This document shows positions 23,401-32,941 of a stretch of 64,000 bases of DNA, piece by piece; position 1 is the first letter of the stretch, and each line of letters opens with the position of its first letter. The position numbers and the translations under genes are program-made. The DNA lies in contig CANTUQ010000055.1 of NCBI GenBank assembly GCA_947683425.1, positions 7,074,501-7,138,500 on the forward strand, written 5' to 3'. Origin of the DNA: Excoecaria cochinchinensis (lineage: Eukaryota > Streptophyta > Magnoliopsida > Malpighiales > Euphorbiaceae). Below the pieces are notes generated by a model that did no database searches, was not told the DNA's origin, and saw only the letters and a list, made by a program, of their open reading frames with translations.

Positions 23401-23510
23401 TCTTTCTTAGCTACAGGAACCACATTAGCTAACCATGTTGGGTATTGAACCTCTATCAGGAACTTAGCCTCAATCCGCTTATGGATCTCCTCTTTCACTT
23501 TCTGGCCCAT
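20487..23510 (-). CDS. Tat pol: reverse transcriptase, dual RNase H, integrase
   Basis: This 1007-residue open frame has RT first: VCVDYRDLNKACPKDDFPLPHID near 42-65, FVDGYAGYNQI near 78-88 and the catalytic YVDD near 140. The first RNase H follows (about 290-400). A second, archaeal-type RNase H begins at WQLFFDGAVNNKGAG near 430 and runs to about 560; this pair is a Tat hallmark. The integrase zinc region has H residues near 655-665 and CQLCQQ near 697. The core has GIDIIGEI (about 724) and SDNGVQF (about 790). The third catalytic acid, expected in NGAVEAAN, is Lys at residue 825 (codon at 21036-21038). The start at 23510 is only where the frame opens: the natural N-terminal part lies upstream in another frame (23495-23980) after a small indel near 23505. 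So it is probably a damaged part of one pol reading frame. Confidence 0.92.
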   Translation of the reverse strand: MGQKVKEEIHKRIEAKFLIEVQYPTWLANVVPVAKKDGKVRVCVDYRDLNKACPKDDFPLPHIDVLVDSAAACMMYSFVDGYAGYNQILNKIVDRIKTAFITEWGTYAYRVMPFGLKNAGATYQRMATKVLNDLIHKEVEVYVDDMMIKSATREGHFEALEKFFQRISKYDLRLNPKKCIFGVTSGKLLGHVVSQRGIEVDPDKVKAIREMPVPQKEKDVRSFLGKLQYISRFIAKLASVCEPIFKLLRKNQPVIWNNDCQLAFDTIKEYLLNPPVLRPPRHAKPLILYLAVEDNSVGAMMSQEDDFGIEFAVYYLSKKFLPYEAKYVEVEKICLAVIWASKKLRYYFHSFKVQTVAKHNPLRYLQEAPSLLGKMGRWLLLLQEFDIEYITRKTIKGRAVAEFLAEHPIEGDQFEYNFPDEDVTAIAVQGWQLFFDGAVNNKGAGVGVILTTPYGERLPLAKKLRYKATNNEAEYEACIFGLEALLTLGAKTAEVFGDSSLVIHQIKGEWLVKEERLLPYVKHLRALSSRFEICTFHFIPRDENQLADALATLVSMWDNPTGVAMKPVLIYSSERPCFEAEQVMDIEAIDGNPWYYDIQNYLERSVFPEEATEKDQRMIRKLSTQFISVNGTLYKRQADGIQLRCLAEKEAKRVMEEVHAGVCGAHMNGLALAKKIMRQGFYWLTMDTDCSKFVKQCQLCQQYANLRHVPVSELHNLTSPWPFAAWGIDIIGEIHPTASNGHRFIIVAIDYFTKWVEAESFKKVDARDMAKFIERNLICRYGLPHHIVSDNGVQFLAETKQMLQKYGIQHHKSSPYRPQANGAVKAANKNVKRILAKMVQNYKDWAEKLPFALWGYRTTVRTSTGATPFSLVYGTEAVLPVEIELKSLRVVMEAEIPEAEWAQQRLSQLNLLDENRLRAYYHNQVYQKRLARSFGKKVRKHPLKEGDLVFKMMRPGVPDIRGKFRPTWEGPFILKKLLTKGAAILADSDGNEFKDPVNVDRLKRFHG

Positions 23511-23915
23511 TCTGGCCTAAGTCTCCGAAGTTTTTGCTTGACTGGTTTAAACTCTGGGTAAGTTGGGATGGCATGTTCGGCAACATCTCGATCTATTCCT
23601 GGCATATCCTCATAGGTCCAGGCAAAGATTTTTTCATATTTTTTTAATATTCTCTCAAATTTTATTCTCTCTTCAGGAGTTATGTCTGATGCTAGCAAAA
23701 TTTCCTTTGGATTTTCCGAAGTTCCGAGATTAAATGCAGTTGTGCCAGTTGAATTAATATCAAAAATGAATGCATCATGCTTATGATCATGCGCCATGAA
23801 ATCATCAGAAACATCACACAAGTAAGCAAAGTTATTCATCTCATTAACATAATCAGAAACATTAACATTGTCCTCAAAGAGTTCTGGTATAAAAAGAGAA
23901 TCTATCCACTTCAGT
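23495..23915 (-). pseudogene. Pre-RT linker of Tat pol, shifted frame
   Basis: The segment carries sequences found just before RT in Tat elements: IDSLFIPELFEDN, FAYLCDV, FDINSTGTTAFN and PEERIKFERILKKYEKIFAWTYEDMPGID. It lies in a different frame from the protease before it and the RT after it, which share one frame. Two small indels explain this: one near 23900-23908, where a GATA motif is tandemly repeated, and one near 23505. Their net effect restores the frame, so RT and protease would otherwise be continuous. No product of this exact reading frame is expected. Confidence 0.8.
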
Positions 23916-25164
23916 CGACGCCGATGCTGCAGCTGACTGTGCTTTGGCTTCTTGATTTGGTGAAATCTTGAGATCTTCAATCTTCGGCTCTGGCTCCACT
24001 ATCTTCTTCTTCCCCTTAAGTCTGGTGGCTAACAGTTTATCAGTTACAATCTCTTCGGGCTCATCTCTGTCCCAGATGCTGCATTGGGTCATAATCTCCT
24101 CATCCCAAAAGTTCTCTACAGCTTTAACAACTCCGATCTCCCAATCAAAGACGTCGTTAAAAATTTCAAATCCAGGGATAATCTTCCCATCTACCCACTG
24201 CGGTTCTTCTTCTCCAGTGTAGGCACAAACCGATGATGATGGCACAAAGCTCTCCGAAATATGGGGAATCTTCCCTGACCCTTTCTTCTTACCATATTCT
24301 CCTTTGTAGCCCAACCCCTTTCGATCTTTCTGACCACGTGTAGTGATAGCATTCTGCAGCCCTTGTGACTCTTTTCCCAAACCAGCCCCTGGGAGGAAGT
24401 GCATCTTCTTCAGCATATTCACCACTTGAGGGCTACCTTCTAGGTTTTGCTCTTCTCCGATCATCGATACATGAAAGCCACTGAATGGCTGATTAGAGAT
24501 CTCCAAGGCAGACACTTGGTTCTCTCTTGCTGCTTTAATGGTCACTACTTCTCCTTCATGGGGTATTTTAATTATCTGGTGTAATGTGGATGGTACTCCC
24601 CCTAACTTGTGGAACCATGGTCTACCAAGCAGAGCTGAGAAGTTTGCTGGAATCGGCAAGACCACAAAATCTGTTTCTGTCTCAATGGGCCCTGTCTTTA
24701 CCAAAGCTTTGAAAATTCCCGATGCTTGCCTCCTGGAGTTGTCGTAGGCAGTGATGGTCAGGTCAGATTTGCTTAACATACTCTCATCCATCCCAAAGGC
24801 CTGAAGTGCCACCAAAGGGCAGACATTTATCGATGACCCGTCATCAACCATGACACAAGTAGTGTGTTTACCATTGATCTGTGACTTGATGTACAAAGGT
24901 CGGTTGTGGTTGCGACCCTCTGTTGGTAGGTCTGCATCAGAAAAAACCAACTTCTCCCCGGATCCCCCCTTTACAAGGTCTAAAAGCTCGGATGGAGAGA
25001 TCGTAGTTGCTACGGTGGATACGCTCAATGCTTCGACTAACTTCTGTCGGTGCGAAGGGGACTGTCTCAAGAGGTCCCAAATAGATATCTGAGCCGTGGT
25101 CTTTTTCAGTTGCTTCACTATTGAATTTTCTTCCGGCTCTTTCTCTGCGATTGCTTGTGCTGGG
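23874..25164 (-). CDS. Tat protease and G-patch-like region (3' half of gag-pro)
   Basis: The open frame continues B's gag after the chromovirus insertion; the codons at the insertion point (TSD ctggg) line up in frame across it. A pepsin-like aspartic protease motif, MVDDGSSINVCPL, is followed by the family segment VVLPIPANFSALLGRPWFH. Downstream, FLPGAGLGKESQG is a G-patch-like segment common in Tat elements. The frame ends at 23874 only because of the indel near 23905. The first Met in frame is at 25118, but translation would normally come from gag upstream. Confidence 0.88.
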
Positions 25165-25662
25165 TGTCACGCCCAGTTCCACTCGCTAAAGCTGATGTAG
25201 CTATAACGATAGGAAGTGACCGCGCACGCAAAATTACTTACATATGCTGAACTTAAGGTGATCATAAAAACCGGTACAAATAAATTTTTATCTATACTTA
25301 TTCATGTCATCCACATGCAGCACACATAAACATATATTTCACCATAAACAGGCTAGGTTGTTATCCTTATAGTTACATGCCAACATACTTGTACGTTACA
25401 CATAAACTTATATATCACATGAGCATACAACTTTACTTACTTTCCATTTTGCACATACTATGTTATTATCTTTAGACTTACTTGCCGAAACATACTTTGT
25501 ACATCATAGACTTTTCATCATTATTTTATAAAATTAGAACAACATACACATCCCAAAATGATAACCCCAAAAACCTACACAAAGCCTAATGTTGACCTTT
25601 GACCTGCGGAGTCGTCCTTCGAGAACCTACTTCCGTACCTGCACGGATTAAAGAAACCCGTG

Positions 25663-25681
25663 CTAAGCGTTTTACGCTTAG
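25663..25681 (-). other. Conserved LTR stem-loop, C left LTR
   Basis: On the minus strand this is CTAAGCG-TAAAA-CGCTTAG with ccca before and cacggg after. The stem is the same as in D, F and the solo LTR; only the loop differs. The copy in the other LTR is at 33440-33458. Confidence 0.85.
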
Positions 25682-26669
25682 TGGGGAACTCATACATAAC
25701 AGGCAATATTATACAACAACATTTATGACATACAAAAACATGCCTCATCAACAAATAGGTTAACATGCTAGCATCTCATTTCATCCAATTAATACTGCAT
25801 CAATTCATAATATTTATCTTTCTAGCATATCATCATTTCTTTAATATATTTATCATGTCAATTGATTATCCATCCAAATAATTTATGCACATAGCTTTAT
25901 TTTATGTTTATCAGATTATTTTTTTCGCCCTTTTCTTTTCTTTTTATTTATTCGATTATTTTGCCTGCAATTCAAAGTTATGGATAACGGGTAATTTTCA
26001 AATAGAATATAGATACCTCAAAGGTACTTCTTATAAACAGAATATAGGTACCTCGAAGGTACTTCTTTCAGATAGAATTTTCATATATCTTGGTACCCCT
26101 TGGGCACATTCATCATATAGAACTTTCATACTTATGGGTACCCTTCTTATTCATTCTTACATAGCTTGAAATCCAGTAAGGATTCAATCAAAATCATATC
26201 ATCAGAATCAAACTTTCTTTAACTTACTTATGCTGCAGCTCAGAGACCCTCTATAGGCATGCCTACCTATCCAATACTTGACTGGCAGGCTTAAGTTGTT
26301 TAATTATGTCATTCATTTCATATTGATCAATCTTCATAGCACATATATCATTTATGACCACATTCTCTTTTACAAATGCACTTTAACCCATCAACTCTTT
26401 ACATCACTTAGTTAAGTTCAAGAATCATCATGTCATAAGCATATACACATCATTTGAGCATAACATCGCTTTCACACATATGTATTTTGTTAATTTATTA
26501 AGTAAATTACAAATCTTAATCATGCTCATAAGTTCTCCCCATGATAACTACTTTTGTGATCATTTAATAACCCTAAACATGCATAATAAGTTGAGGGGAA
26601 GGTTATGGGCTTGACCCATGCCAACCATATGCTTTAAAACATAAATATAATTCATTTTAAGCATTTTTC

Positions 26670-26705
26670 TGTCGCGAGGTCGCGACGCTATCGCGATCGC
26701 GACAG
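26670..26705. repeat. GC-rich hairpin island in C's LTR
   Basis: Overlapping palindromes are built on tcgcga: gtcgcga ggtcgcgac, then atcgcgatcgcgac. It is the smallest of the islands in this window. The other LTR copy is at 34447-34482 and carries one of the eight LTR differences. Confidence 0.8.
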
Positions 26706-28218
26706 TAGCTCACCTTGGGAGCCCTACGAGACTGGGTTTTACACTCATATTGCATCGCGAAAACCGACCCCTAGACGTCATTTTTAGGCAAAGTTGTCTT
26801 GTTAACAATTGTTTCCCTACGTCTTATCTTTCCAATGGGACAAGTTTCAGGTCAATTGGACTTCTAAATCATCAGATATAAATTAAACAATACAGACTGT
26901 TCCAGTGAGCCTGACTAGGTAGGTTCATGTCGGATTTTATCGTTTTTAAGGCTCTTAGAGACAGAACTGGTTCCTGGTCCCTCTTAGACTTTTGTAGGTA
27001 CGGAAATCATGGTTCTAATGGCGCAAGAATCACTGAATTTGGATTTACCAAACTTTATATATGATTAAATTACTACACAGAGGTCATGTGACACATATAA
27101 CCAGAATCTTTCACACATCCAAAATACACATTTTAAGGGTAAAATAAACAACAAAACTTACCTTCTTCTTACCTTAACTTGGTCTTTTATAAACACAAAC
27201 CAACATGCATCACATATTCATTTATTCATCAATTTCAAACATACAAGTCACACATGCAACACATTTTAATTTAGTTCCCAAACCTCACACTCCTAAGCTC
27301 CTAATGGGGCTGTTATTTACTAGCTTCCCCAACCTTTGCTTTGCCTTTAATCCTCCTCTTTTCTTCAGCTATTAAGCATAAATTTCCAGCATTAATATCC
27401 TCATAATAACCTCATAAAAATCATACTAAGAATAGGTAGATGAAACAGAATTTTACATGCATGATTATACCATCATTTTACCTTACAAATCCTTGATCTT
27501 TGCTCTTAAATGATATGCATTCAACCCTTCCAACTTACACTCACTCAAGGCAGAGTTTTTTGAAGGGAGAAGAGAGCTTAATTTGCTGAAGAACAAGTAC
27601 AAAAGAATGGCTCTCTAAGACATACGAATTTCAGCTCTTCCTCTCTCTTTCTTTCTCACAAAATAAAGACTAAAGAAGGCTCCAATCTATGTACAAAGAT
27701 GCAGAAAATGGAAACTCCACTAGCCACTAACTTTACTCTTCCACTAGACACTTAATGCTAATTGATGATGAGTCCACTCTTCATAAATCCACAGCAAAAC
27801 CCACTAGGAAAAGTTGTTCCCCATTAGCTTCCACTACTCTTATTTAACTCCTCAAATGTTCCATCAATTCCCACTAAAAATCTGCTCCCACTTCTCTTAT
27901 TTAAATTCTCACATGTTCCATCATTTCCCACTAACAAAAATCTGCTCCTTCATATAATTAATTACCCATTATTTTCTACCTTAATCCTTTGTTAATTAAC
28001 TTAGTTAATCCTCCATTTATTTACCCATGCATAATGTCATTTTACTCACTTACATACTTTATATTTTTGCAATTAAATCCTTCTTTTATTTTCAGATTAA
28101 TCCACCCCTATAATTAATTATCTAAACACCCTTAAATTCAGAATTTATCTCTTAATAAATATACCTACATACTTCATATGACATACCGAAACAACTAGGG
28201 TATTTTGCGGCCATTACA

Positions 28219-28232
28219 ACTCTCCCTTCCTT
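28219..28232 (-). other. Polypurine tract of element C
   Basis: On the minus strand AAGGAAGGGAGAGT directly precedes the TGTAATGG start of the 3' LTR. It overlaps the last bases of the gag-pol stop region. Confidence 0.88.
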
Positions 28233-31200
28233 AAAGAATTTCGTCCTCGAAATTCATACCTGAGTCAAACAGATGTGGATGTTGCTCACGCATAGCATCC
28301 TCCGGTTCCCAAGTTGCTTCTTCTACTCCGTGATGTTGCCAAAGTACTTTCACGAGCGGTATTTGCTTATTCCGAAGCTGTCTTACTTCCCTTGCTAAAA
28401 TTGTCTTTGGTTTCTCATCATAGGAGAAATCTGGTTGCACTTCTACTTCTTGTAGGGGCAAAACATGAGATTCATCCGATCTATATCTCCTCAGCATAGA
28501 TACATGGAACACATCGTGTAGTTTACTCAAAGCTGGAGGTAAAGCTAAACGATATGCCACAGCACCTATTCTTTCCAGAACCTCATAAGGTCCAATAAAC
28601 CTTGGACTCAACTTTCCTTTGTTGCCAAACCTCAATACTTTCCTCCAAGGCGACACCTTCAGGAATACTTTATCGCCCACTTGGAACTCAATGTCTCTTC
28701 GCTTCAAATCAGCATAAGACTTTTGCCTATCACTTGCTGCTTTTAACCTTTGCTGAATCATCTTAGCTTTTTCTTCTGTATCTCTTACCAAATCTGGCCC
28801 AACAATTCTGTTCTCATTCAACTCTGTCCAACAAACTGGAGTACGACATTTTCTTCCATACAGCACTTCATATGGGGACATGCCAATGCTAGTTTGATAA
28901 CTATTGTTATAAGCAAACTCCATGAGTGGAAGATACTTATCCCAACTTTTAGAAAAATCCAGAACACATGCCCGCATCAAATCTTCCAAAATTTGGATAA
29001 TCCTTTCTGACTGCCCATCTGTCTGAGGATGGAAAGCTGTACTAAAATTCAACCTTGTCCCCAAAGCAGCTTGCAAACTCTTCCAAAACTTAGAAGTAAA
29101 CCGAGGATCTCTATCAGACACAATTGTCAAAGGTACTCCATGAAGTCGAACTATCTCTTTAACATACAGATCAGCCAACTTATCAAGAGAATAATCCATC
29201 CGAACTGGAATAAAATGTACTGACTTTGAAAATCTATCCACAATCACCCATACTGCATCTTGCTTTTTCAAAGTCAGAGGCAAACCTGTAACAAAATCCA
29301 TGGTAACATTTTCCCATTTCCATTGTGGAATAGGAAGTGGATTCAACATCCCTTGAGGCACTTGATGCTCTGCTTTCACTTGCTGACAGATCAAACACTT
29401 GGACACATATTCAATTATATCCTTCTTCATGCCTGGCCACCAATACAGTGGTTTCAGATCTTGATACATTTTGTTTCCACCCGGATGCATAGTAAAAACC
29501 GTATTATGTGCCTCGTAAAGCAATCTTTTCTTCAATTCCTTATCATTAGCCACGCATATTATGTTCTTGTACCGCAGTACTCCATTCTTATCCACCATAT
29601 ACTCAGACTTATCATCTTTGCCCACTGACTGCCAAACTTGCTGCAACTTAGGATCATTCTTTTGAGCTGCTAACAAATCATCTATCAATACCGGTCTTGC
29701 TTTCAAATGAACAAGCAAAGCTCCATCAGATGTAAATCTCCATCTCACATGCTTCAACTGCATTGCTGAAACTGTCTTCCTACTTAGTGCATCAGCTACC
29801 ACATTTGCTTTTCCCGGATGATAATCTACTATGCAATCATAGTCTTTAAACAGCTCTAGCCATCTTCTTTGCCTCAAATTCAACTCCTTCTGAGTGAGCA
29901 GATATTTCAGACTTTTATGATCAGTGTAGATTTTACACTTCTCACCATACAGATAATGTCGCCATATTTTTAAAGCAAACACTACTGCAGCTAGCTCTAA
30001 ATCATGAGTTGGATAATTCTGCTCATGTGGCTTCAGTTGCCTCGATGCATAAGCCACCACCTTCCCATCTTGCATAAGAACACATCCTAACCCAACTCCA
30101 GAGGCATCTGTGTATAACACATACTCTTTACCAGACATGGGTTGAGTAAGAACTGGGGCCTCTACTAACATCTTTTTCAACTGATCAAAACTTTGCTGAC
30201 ACTTTTCCGACCATACATACTTCACCCCTTTTCGCAGCAACTTTGTCATTGGTGAAGCTATAACTGAGAATCCTTTCACAAACCTTCTGTAATACCCTGC
30301 CAAACCTAAGAAACTACGAACTTCAAGCACATTCTTGGGTGGCTTCCAATTCACAATAGCTTCTATCTTAGCTGGGTCTACTTTAATCCCTTCTGAAGAT
30401 ATTACATGACCCAGAAAAGATACCTCTCGTAACCAAAACTCACATTTACTCAACTTGGCATACAACTGATGTTCCCTCAGTGTCTGAAGTACCATCTTTA
30501 AATGCTGCTCATGTTCCTTCTCATCTTTGGAATAAACCAAAATATCATCTATGAACACTACCACAAACTGATCAAGATAAGACCTGAATACTCTATTCAT
30601 CAAATCCATAAATGCAGCAGGCGCATTAGTCAACCCGAATGGCATTACTAAAAATTCGTAATGTCCATACCGAGTTCTAAATGCTGTCTTTGAAATATCC
30701 TCCTTCTTTACTTGCAACTGATAATACCCAGAACGCAAATCAATCTTCGAAAACACACCTGCTCCCCTTAACTGATCAAATAAATCCTCAATCCGAGGCA
30801 AGGGATACCGATTCTTCACGGTTACCTTATTCAGTTGTCGATAATCAATGCACATTCTCATTGTACCATCCTTCTTCTTAACAAACAAAACCGGTACTCC
30901 CCATGGTGACACACTGGGTCTAATGAAACCCCTATCCAACAACTCCTGCAACTGAACTTTCAGTTCTTTTAACTCTGTTGGAGCCATCCTGTATGGTGCT
31001 TTAGATACTGGTGTTGTACCTGGTAACACATCTATTGACAACTCTACTTCTCTTACTGGTGGTACACCACTCAATTCTTCTGGAAACACATCAGGAAACT
31101 CACTTACCACTGGTATATCTTGTATCTTTACATGCTCTCTTTTACTATCCAACACCAAAGCAAGATAAGCTTCACATCCCTTCCTTAAACATCGACTGGC

Positions 31201-32826
31201 TTGCATTGCAGATATCAAATTCACAAGAGGATTAGTACAAACTCCCTTGACTATCACTTTATTCCCTTTATCATCCTTAAGTATCAAAATCTTCCTTTTA
31301 CACTTCACATCCGCATCATACTTTGTTAGCCAATCCATCCCCAAAATCAAATCAAACTCATCAAAGGGTAATTCAATCAAATCTGCAGGAAACTCATAAC
31401 CTTGAACTTGTAATGCACAATTCCTATACACCCGATTCACATTTGCACAACCTCCTAAGGGACTTGTTACACAGATATCATATGCTAAACATTCAGCTTT
31501 AGGCATGCTTTCACTTATCTTATCAGAACATATGTATGAATGCGTAGATCCAGGATCAATAAGTGCAAACATTTTCATATCATTAAACAGAAAAGTACCT
31601 GCTATCACCTCAGGTGCATCTTGCTCCTCACGAGCCTTCAGGGCATAAGCACGAATAGACCCTGCACCAGGCCTATCCACAGCCTCAGAATCAGTTGCCC
31701 ACCTTGACTGACTTCCTCTGCCACGTCCTCTACCTCTTCCTCTGTTAACAGAAGGCATATTTGAACCACCTCTACTTTGCTCCTGTTGATTACTCACTGC
31801 TACACGTGGTTGAGGGCAATTGGCAATAAAATGTTCCGTGCTTCCACATCCGAAACAAGCACCTATAACCTTCCAACACTCACCCCAATGTCTTTTTCTG
31901 CAATGAGAACACTCAGGTATTTCACTCCTGCCACTAGTTGTTCCTCGACTCTGATGAGCTACTGGAGGTTTTCCCCATTTCTTTCCTCTTGCTGAAGGAC
32001 CATACCTAGATTCTGCTGGTGGTACCATAGTAGAAACTCGTGGCCTTTTCGCCTGATTAAATCCTCCTCTATTGGCACTTTTTTTCTGCCTCCATTCTTT
32101 TTGAGCTTCTAGATTCTTTTCAGCTCTCAAGGCTGCCTGAACTATTCTGTAGTAGCTCACATTTTGATCAGTGGTCAAAGAAATCAGCAAAGCCTTTATG
32201 TCTTCATTCAGCCCTTCCTCAAATTGTTGACACCTCAAACTTTCATTCAAAACCTTCTTAGGAGCATACTTACTTAATCTGCAGAATTCAGCCTCATACT
32301 CAGAAACAGTCATAGCTCTCTGCTTTAAGCTTAGGAACTTCTTCCAGTTTGCTTCTTGATATGCCTTAGTAAGGAACTTGTGCCTGAATTCACTTTCAAA
32401 GAAATCCCAATCCACAGGATTAGGAAGCTCAGGATTCTGTAATACCAGCTTCCACCAGTCATATGCAGCGCCTTGTAGCAAAGACACCACACACTCAAGC
32501 CATTGATCTTGAGGACACCGTATCTCCCGAAGAATTCTTTCTACTTTTTCAATCCAGTATTCAGCTTTTTCAGATTCATCTAACTTTGTCCCAAAGAATT
32601 CTTCAGCTCCATGTTTTCTTAAAGATTCTATTGGTAGTCTGGGTGCCATCATTCGCTCCATAAACCTCGCCATATCTTGTGTCATTTTCATCACAGCTTC
32701 CATAGGTCCTATTGGAACCTCATTGCCATGTCTGTCTGGCCCAGTTTGTCTAGTGCCCGTCCTTTCAGCTTCTCGAGAGTTGACACTTTCGGCTGTTTCT
32801 TCTATCACTTGGCGGTTAAGTTCCAT
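28231..32826 (-). CDS. Chromovirus gag-pol polyprotein with C-terminal chromodomain
   Basis: This 1531-residue frame has no interruption. It has a retrotransposon gag capsid domain (about 90-250, with WLECVVSLLQGAAYDWW), a CCHC knuckle (CX2CX4HX4C) near 323-336 and the protease site LIDPGSTHSY near 423. RT has VSPWGVPVLFVKKKDG and FIDD near 755. RNase H has YTDASG near 903 and TDHKSLKYLL. The integrase zinc region has HPGGNKMYQDL near 1112 and CLICQQ. The catalytic core has MDFVTG near 1174, SDRDPRF near 1235 and DGQSERI near 1270. The C-terminal 60 residues (KVLWQHHGVEEATWEPEDAM) form a chromodomain, which in this family targets insertion to heterochromatin. The end, NFEDEIL, lies just before the purine tract. 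All catalytic residues are present. Confidence 0.97.
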   Translation of the reverse strand: MELNRQVIEETAESVNSREAERTGTRQTGPDRHGNEVPIGPMEAVMKMTQDMARFMERMMAPRLPIESLRKHGAEEFFGTKLDESEKAEYWIEKVERILREIRCPQDQWLECVVSLLQGAAYDWWKLVLQNPELPNPVDWDFFESEFRHKFLTKAYQEANWKKFLSLKQRAMTVSEYEAEFCRLSKYAPKKVLNESLRCQQFEEGLNEDIKALLISLTTDQNVSYYRIVQAALRAEKNLEAQKEWRQKKSANRGGFNQAKRPRVSTMVPPAESRYGPSARGKKWGKPPVAHQSRGTTSGRSEIPECSHCRKRHWGECWKVIGACFGCGSTEHFIANCPQPRVAVSNQQEQSRGGSNMPSVNRGRGRGRGRGSQSRWATDSEAVDRPGAGSIRAYALKAREEQDAPEVIAGTFLFNDMKMFALIDPGSTHSYICSDKISESMPKAECLAYDICVTSPLGGCANVNRVYRNCALQVQGYEFPADLIELPFDEFDLILGMDWLTKYDADVKCKRKILILKDDKGNKVIVKGVCTNPLVNLISAMQASRCLRKGCEAYLALVLDSKREHVKIQDIPVVSEFPDVFPEELSGVPPVREVELSIDVLPGTTPVSKAPYRMAPTELKELKVQLQELLDRGFIRPSVSPWGVPVLFVKKKDGTMRMCIDYRQLNKVTVKNRYPLPRIEDLFDQLRGAGVFSKIDLRSGYYQLQVKKEDISKTAFRTRYGHYEFLVMPFGLTNAPAAFMDLMNRVFRSYLDQFVVVFIDDILVYSKDEKEHEQHLKMVLQTLREHQLYAKLSKCEFWLREVSFLGHVISSEGIKVDPAKIEAIVNWKPPKNVLEVRSFLGLAGYYRRFVKGFSVIASPMTKLLRKGVKYVWSEKCQQSFDQLKKMLVEAPVLTQPMSGKEYVLYTDASGVGLGCVLMQDGKVVAYASRQLKPHEQNYPTHDLELAAVVFALKIWRHYLYGEKCKIYTDHKSLKYLLTQKELNLRQRRWLELFKDYDCIVDYHPGKANVVADALSRKTVSAMQLKHVRWRFTSDGALLVHLKARPVLIDDLLAAQKNDPKLQQVWQSVGKDDKSEYMVDKNGVLRYKNIICVANDKELKKRLLYEAHNTVFTMHPGGNKMYQDLKPLYWWPGMKKDIIEYVSKCLICQQVKAEHQVPQGMLNPLPIPQWKWENVTMDFVTGLPLTLKKQDAVWVIVDRFSKSVHFIPVRMDYSLDKLADLYVKEIVRLHGVPLTIVSDRDPRFTSKFWKSLQAALGTRLNFSTAFHPQTDGQSERIIQILEDLMRACVLDFSKSWDKYLPLMEFAYNNSYQTSIGMSPYEVLYGRKCRTPVCWTELNENRIVGPDLVRDTEEKAKMIQQRLKAASDRQKSYADLKRRDIEFQVGDKVFLKVSPWRKVLRFGNKGKLSPRFIGPYEVLERIGAVAYRLALPPALSKLHDVFHVSMLRRYRSDESHVLPLQEVEVQPDFSYDEKPKTILAREVRQLRNKQIPLVKVLWQHHGVEEATWEPEDAMREQHPHLFDSGMNFEDEIL

Positions 32827-32924
32827 CTTTGAAACTACACAAATTAAATAAGGACTTCCGCATTAGGTCAACATACTATACACATCCTATCTACCCATTA
32901 TTCCCAGAAAAGACTAAACCAAAT

Positions 32925-32936
32925 GCTCTGATACCA
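32925..32936 (-). other. Primer binding site of element C
   Basis: On the minus strand TGGTATCAGAGC, five bases after the 5' LTR end, is complementary to the 3' end of plant initiator tRNA-Met, the usual chromovirus and copia primer. Confidence 0.93.
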
Positions 32937-32941
32937 CAACT

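Larger units (their letters stand above)
25165..28218 (-). repeat. 3' LTR of chromovirus C
   Basis: It starts tgtcacgccc and ends ggccattaca on the + strand. It contains the conserved stem-loop (25663-25681), a 12-bp palindrome TAGGCATGCCTA (26254-26265) and a short GC-rich hairpin island (26670-26705, gtcgcgaggtcgcgac and tcgcgatcgcga). Small open frames inside are duplicated in both LTRs and have no domain. Confidence 0.96.

Noticed and set aside
25575..26169. Short frames present twice (25575-26169 and 33352-33946)
   Set aside because: They are copies within the two LTRs of C and have no recognisable protein features.
28231..32826. A virus-like envelope gene in C or G
   Set aside because: No additional frame with signal peptide or membrane segments follows pol in either element; the purine tract follows almost directly.
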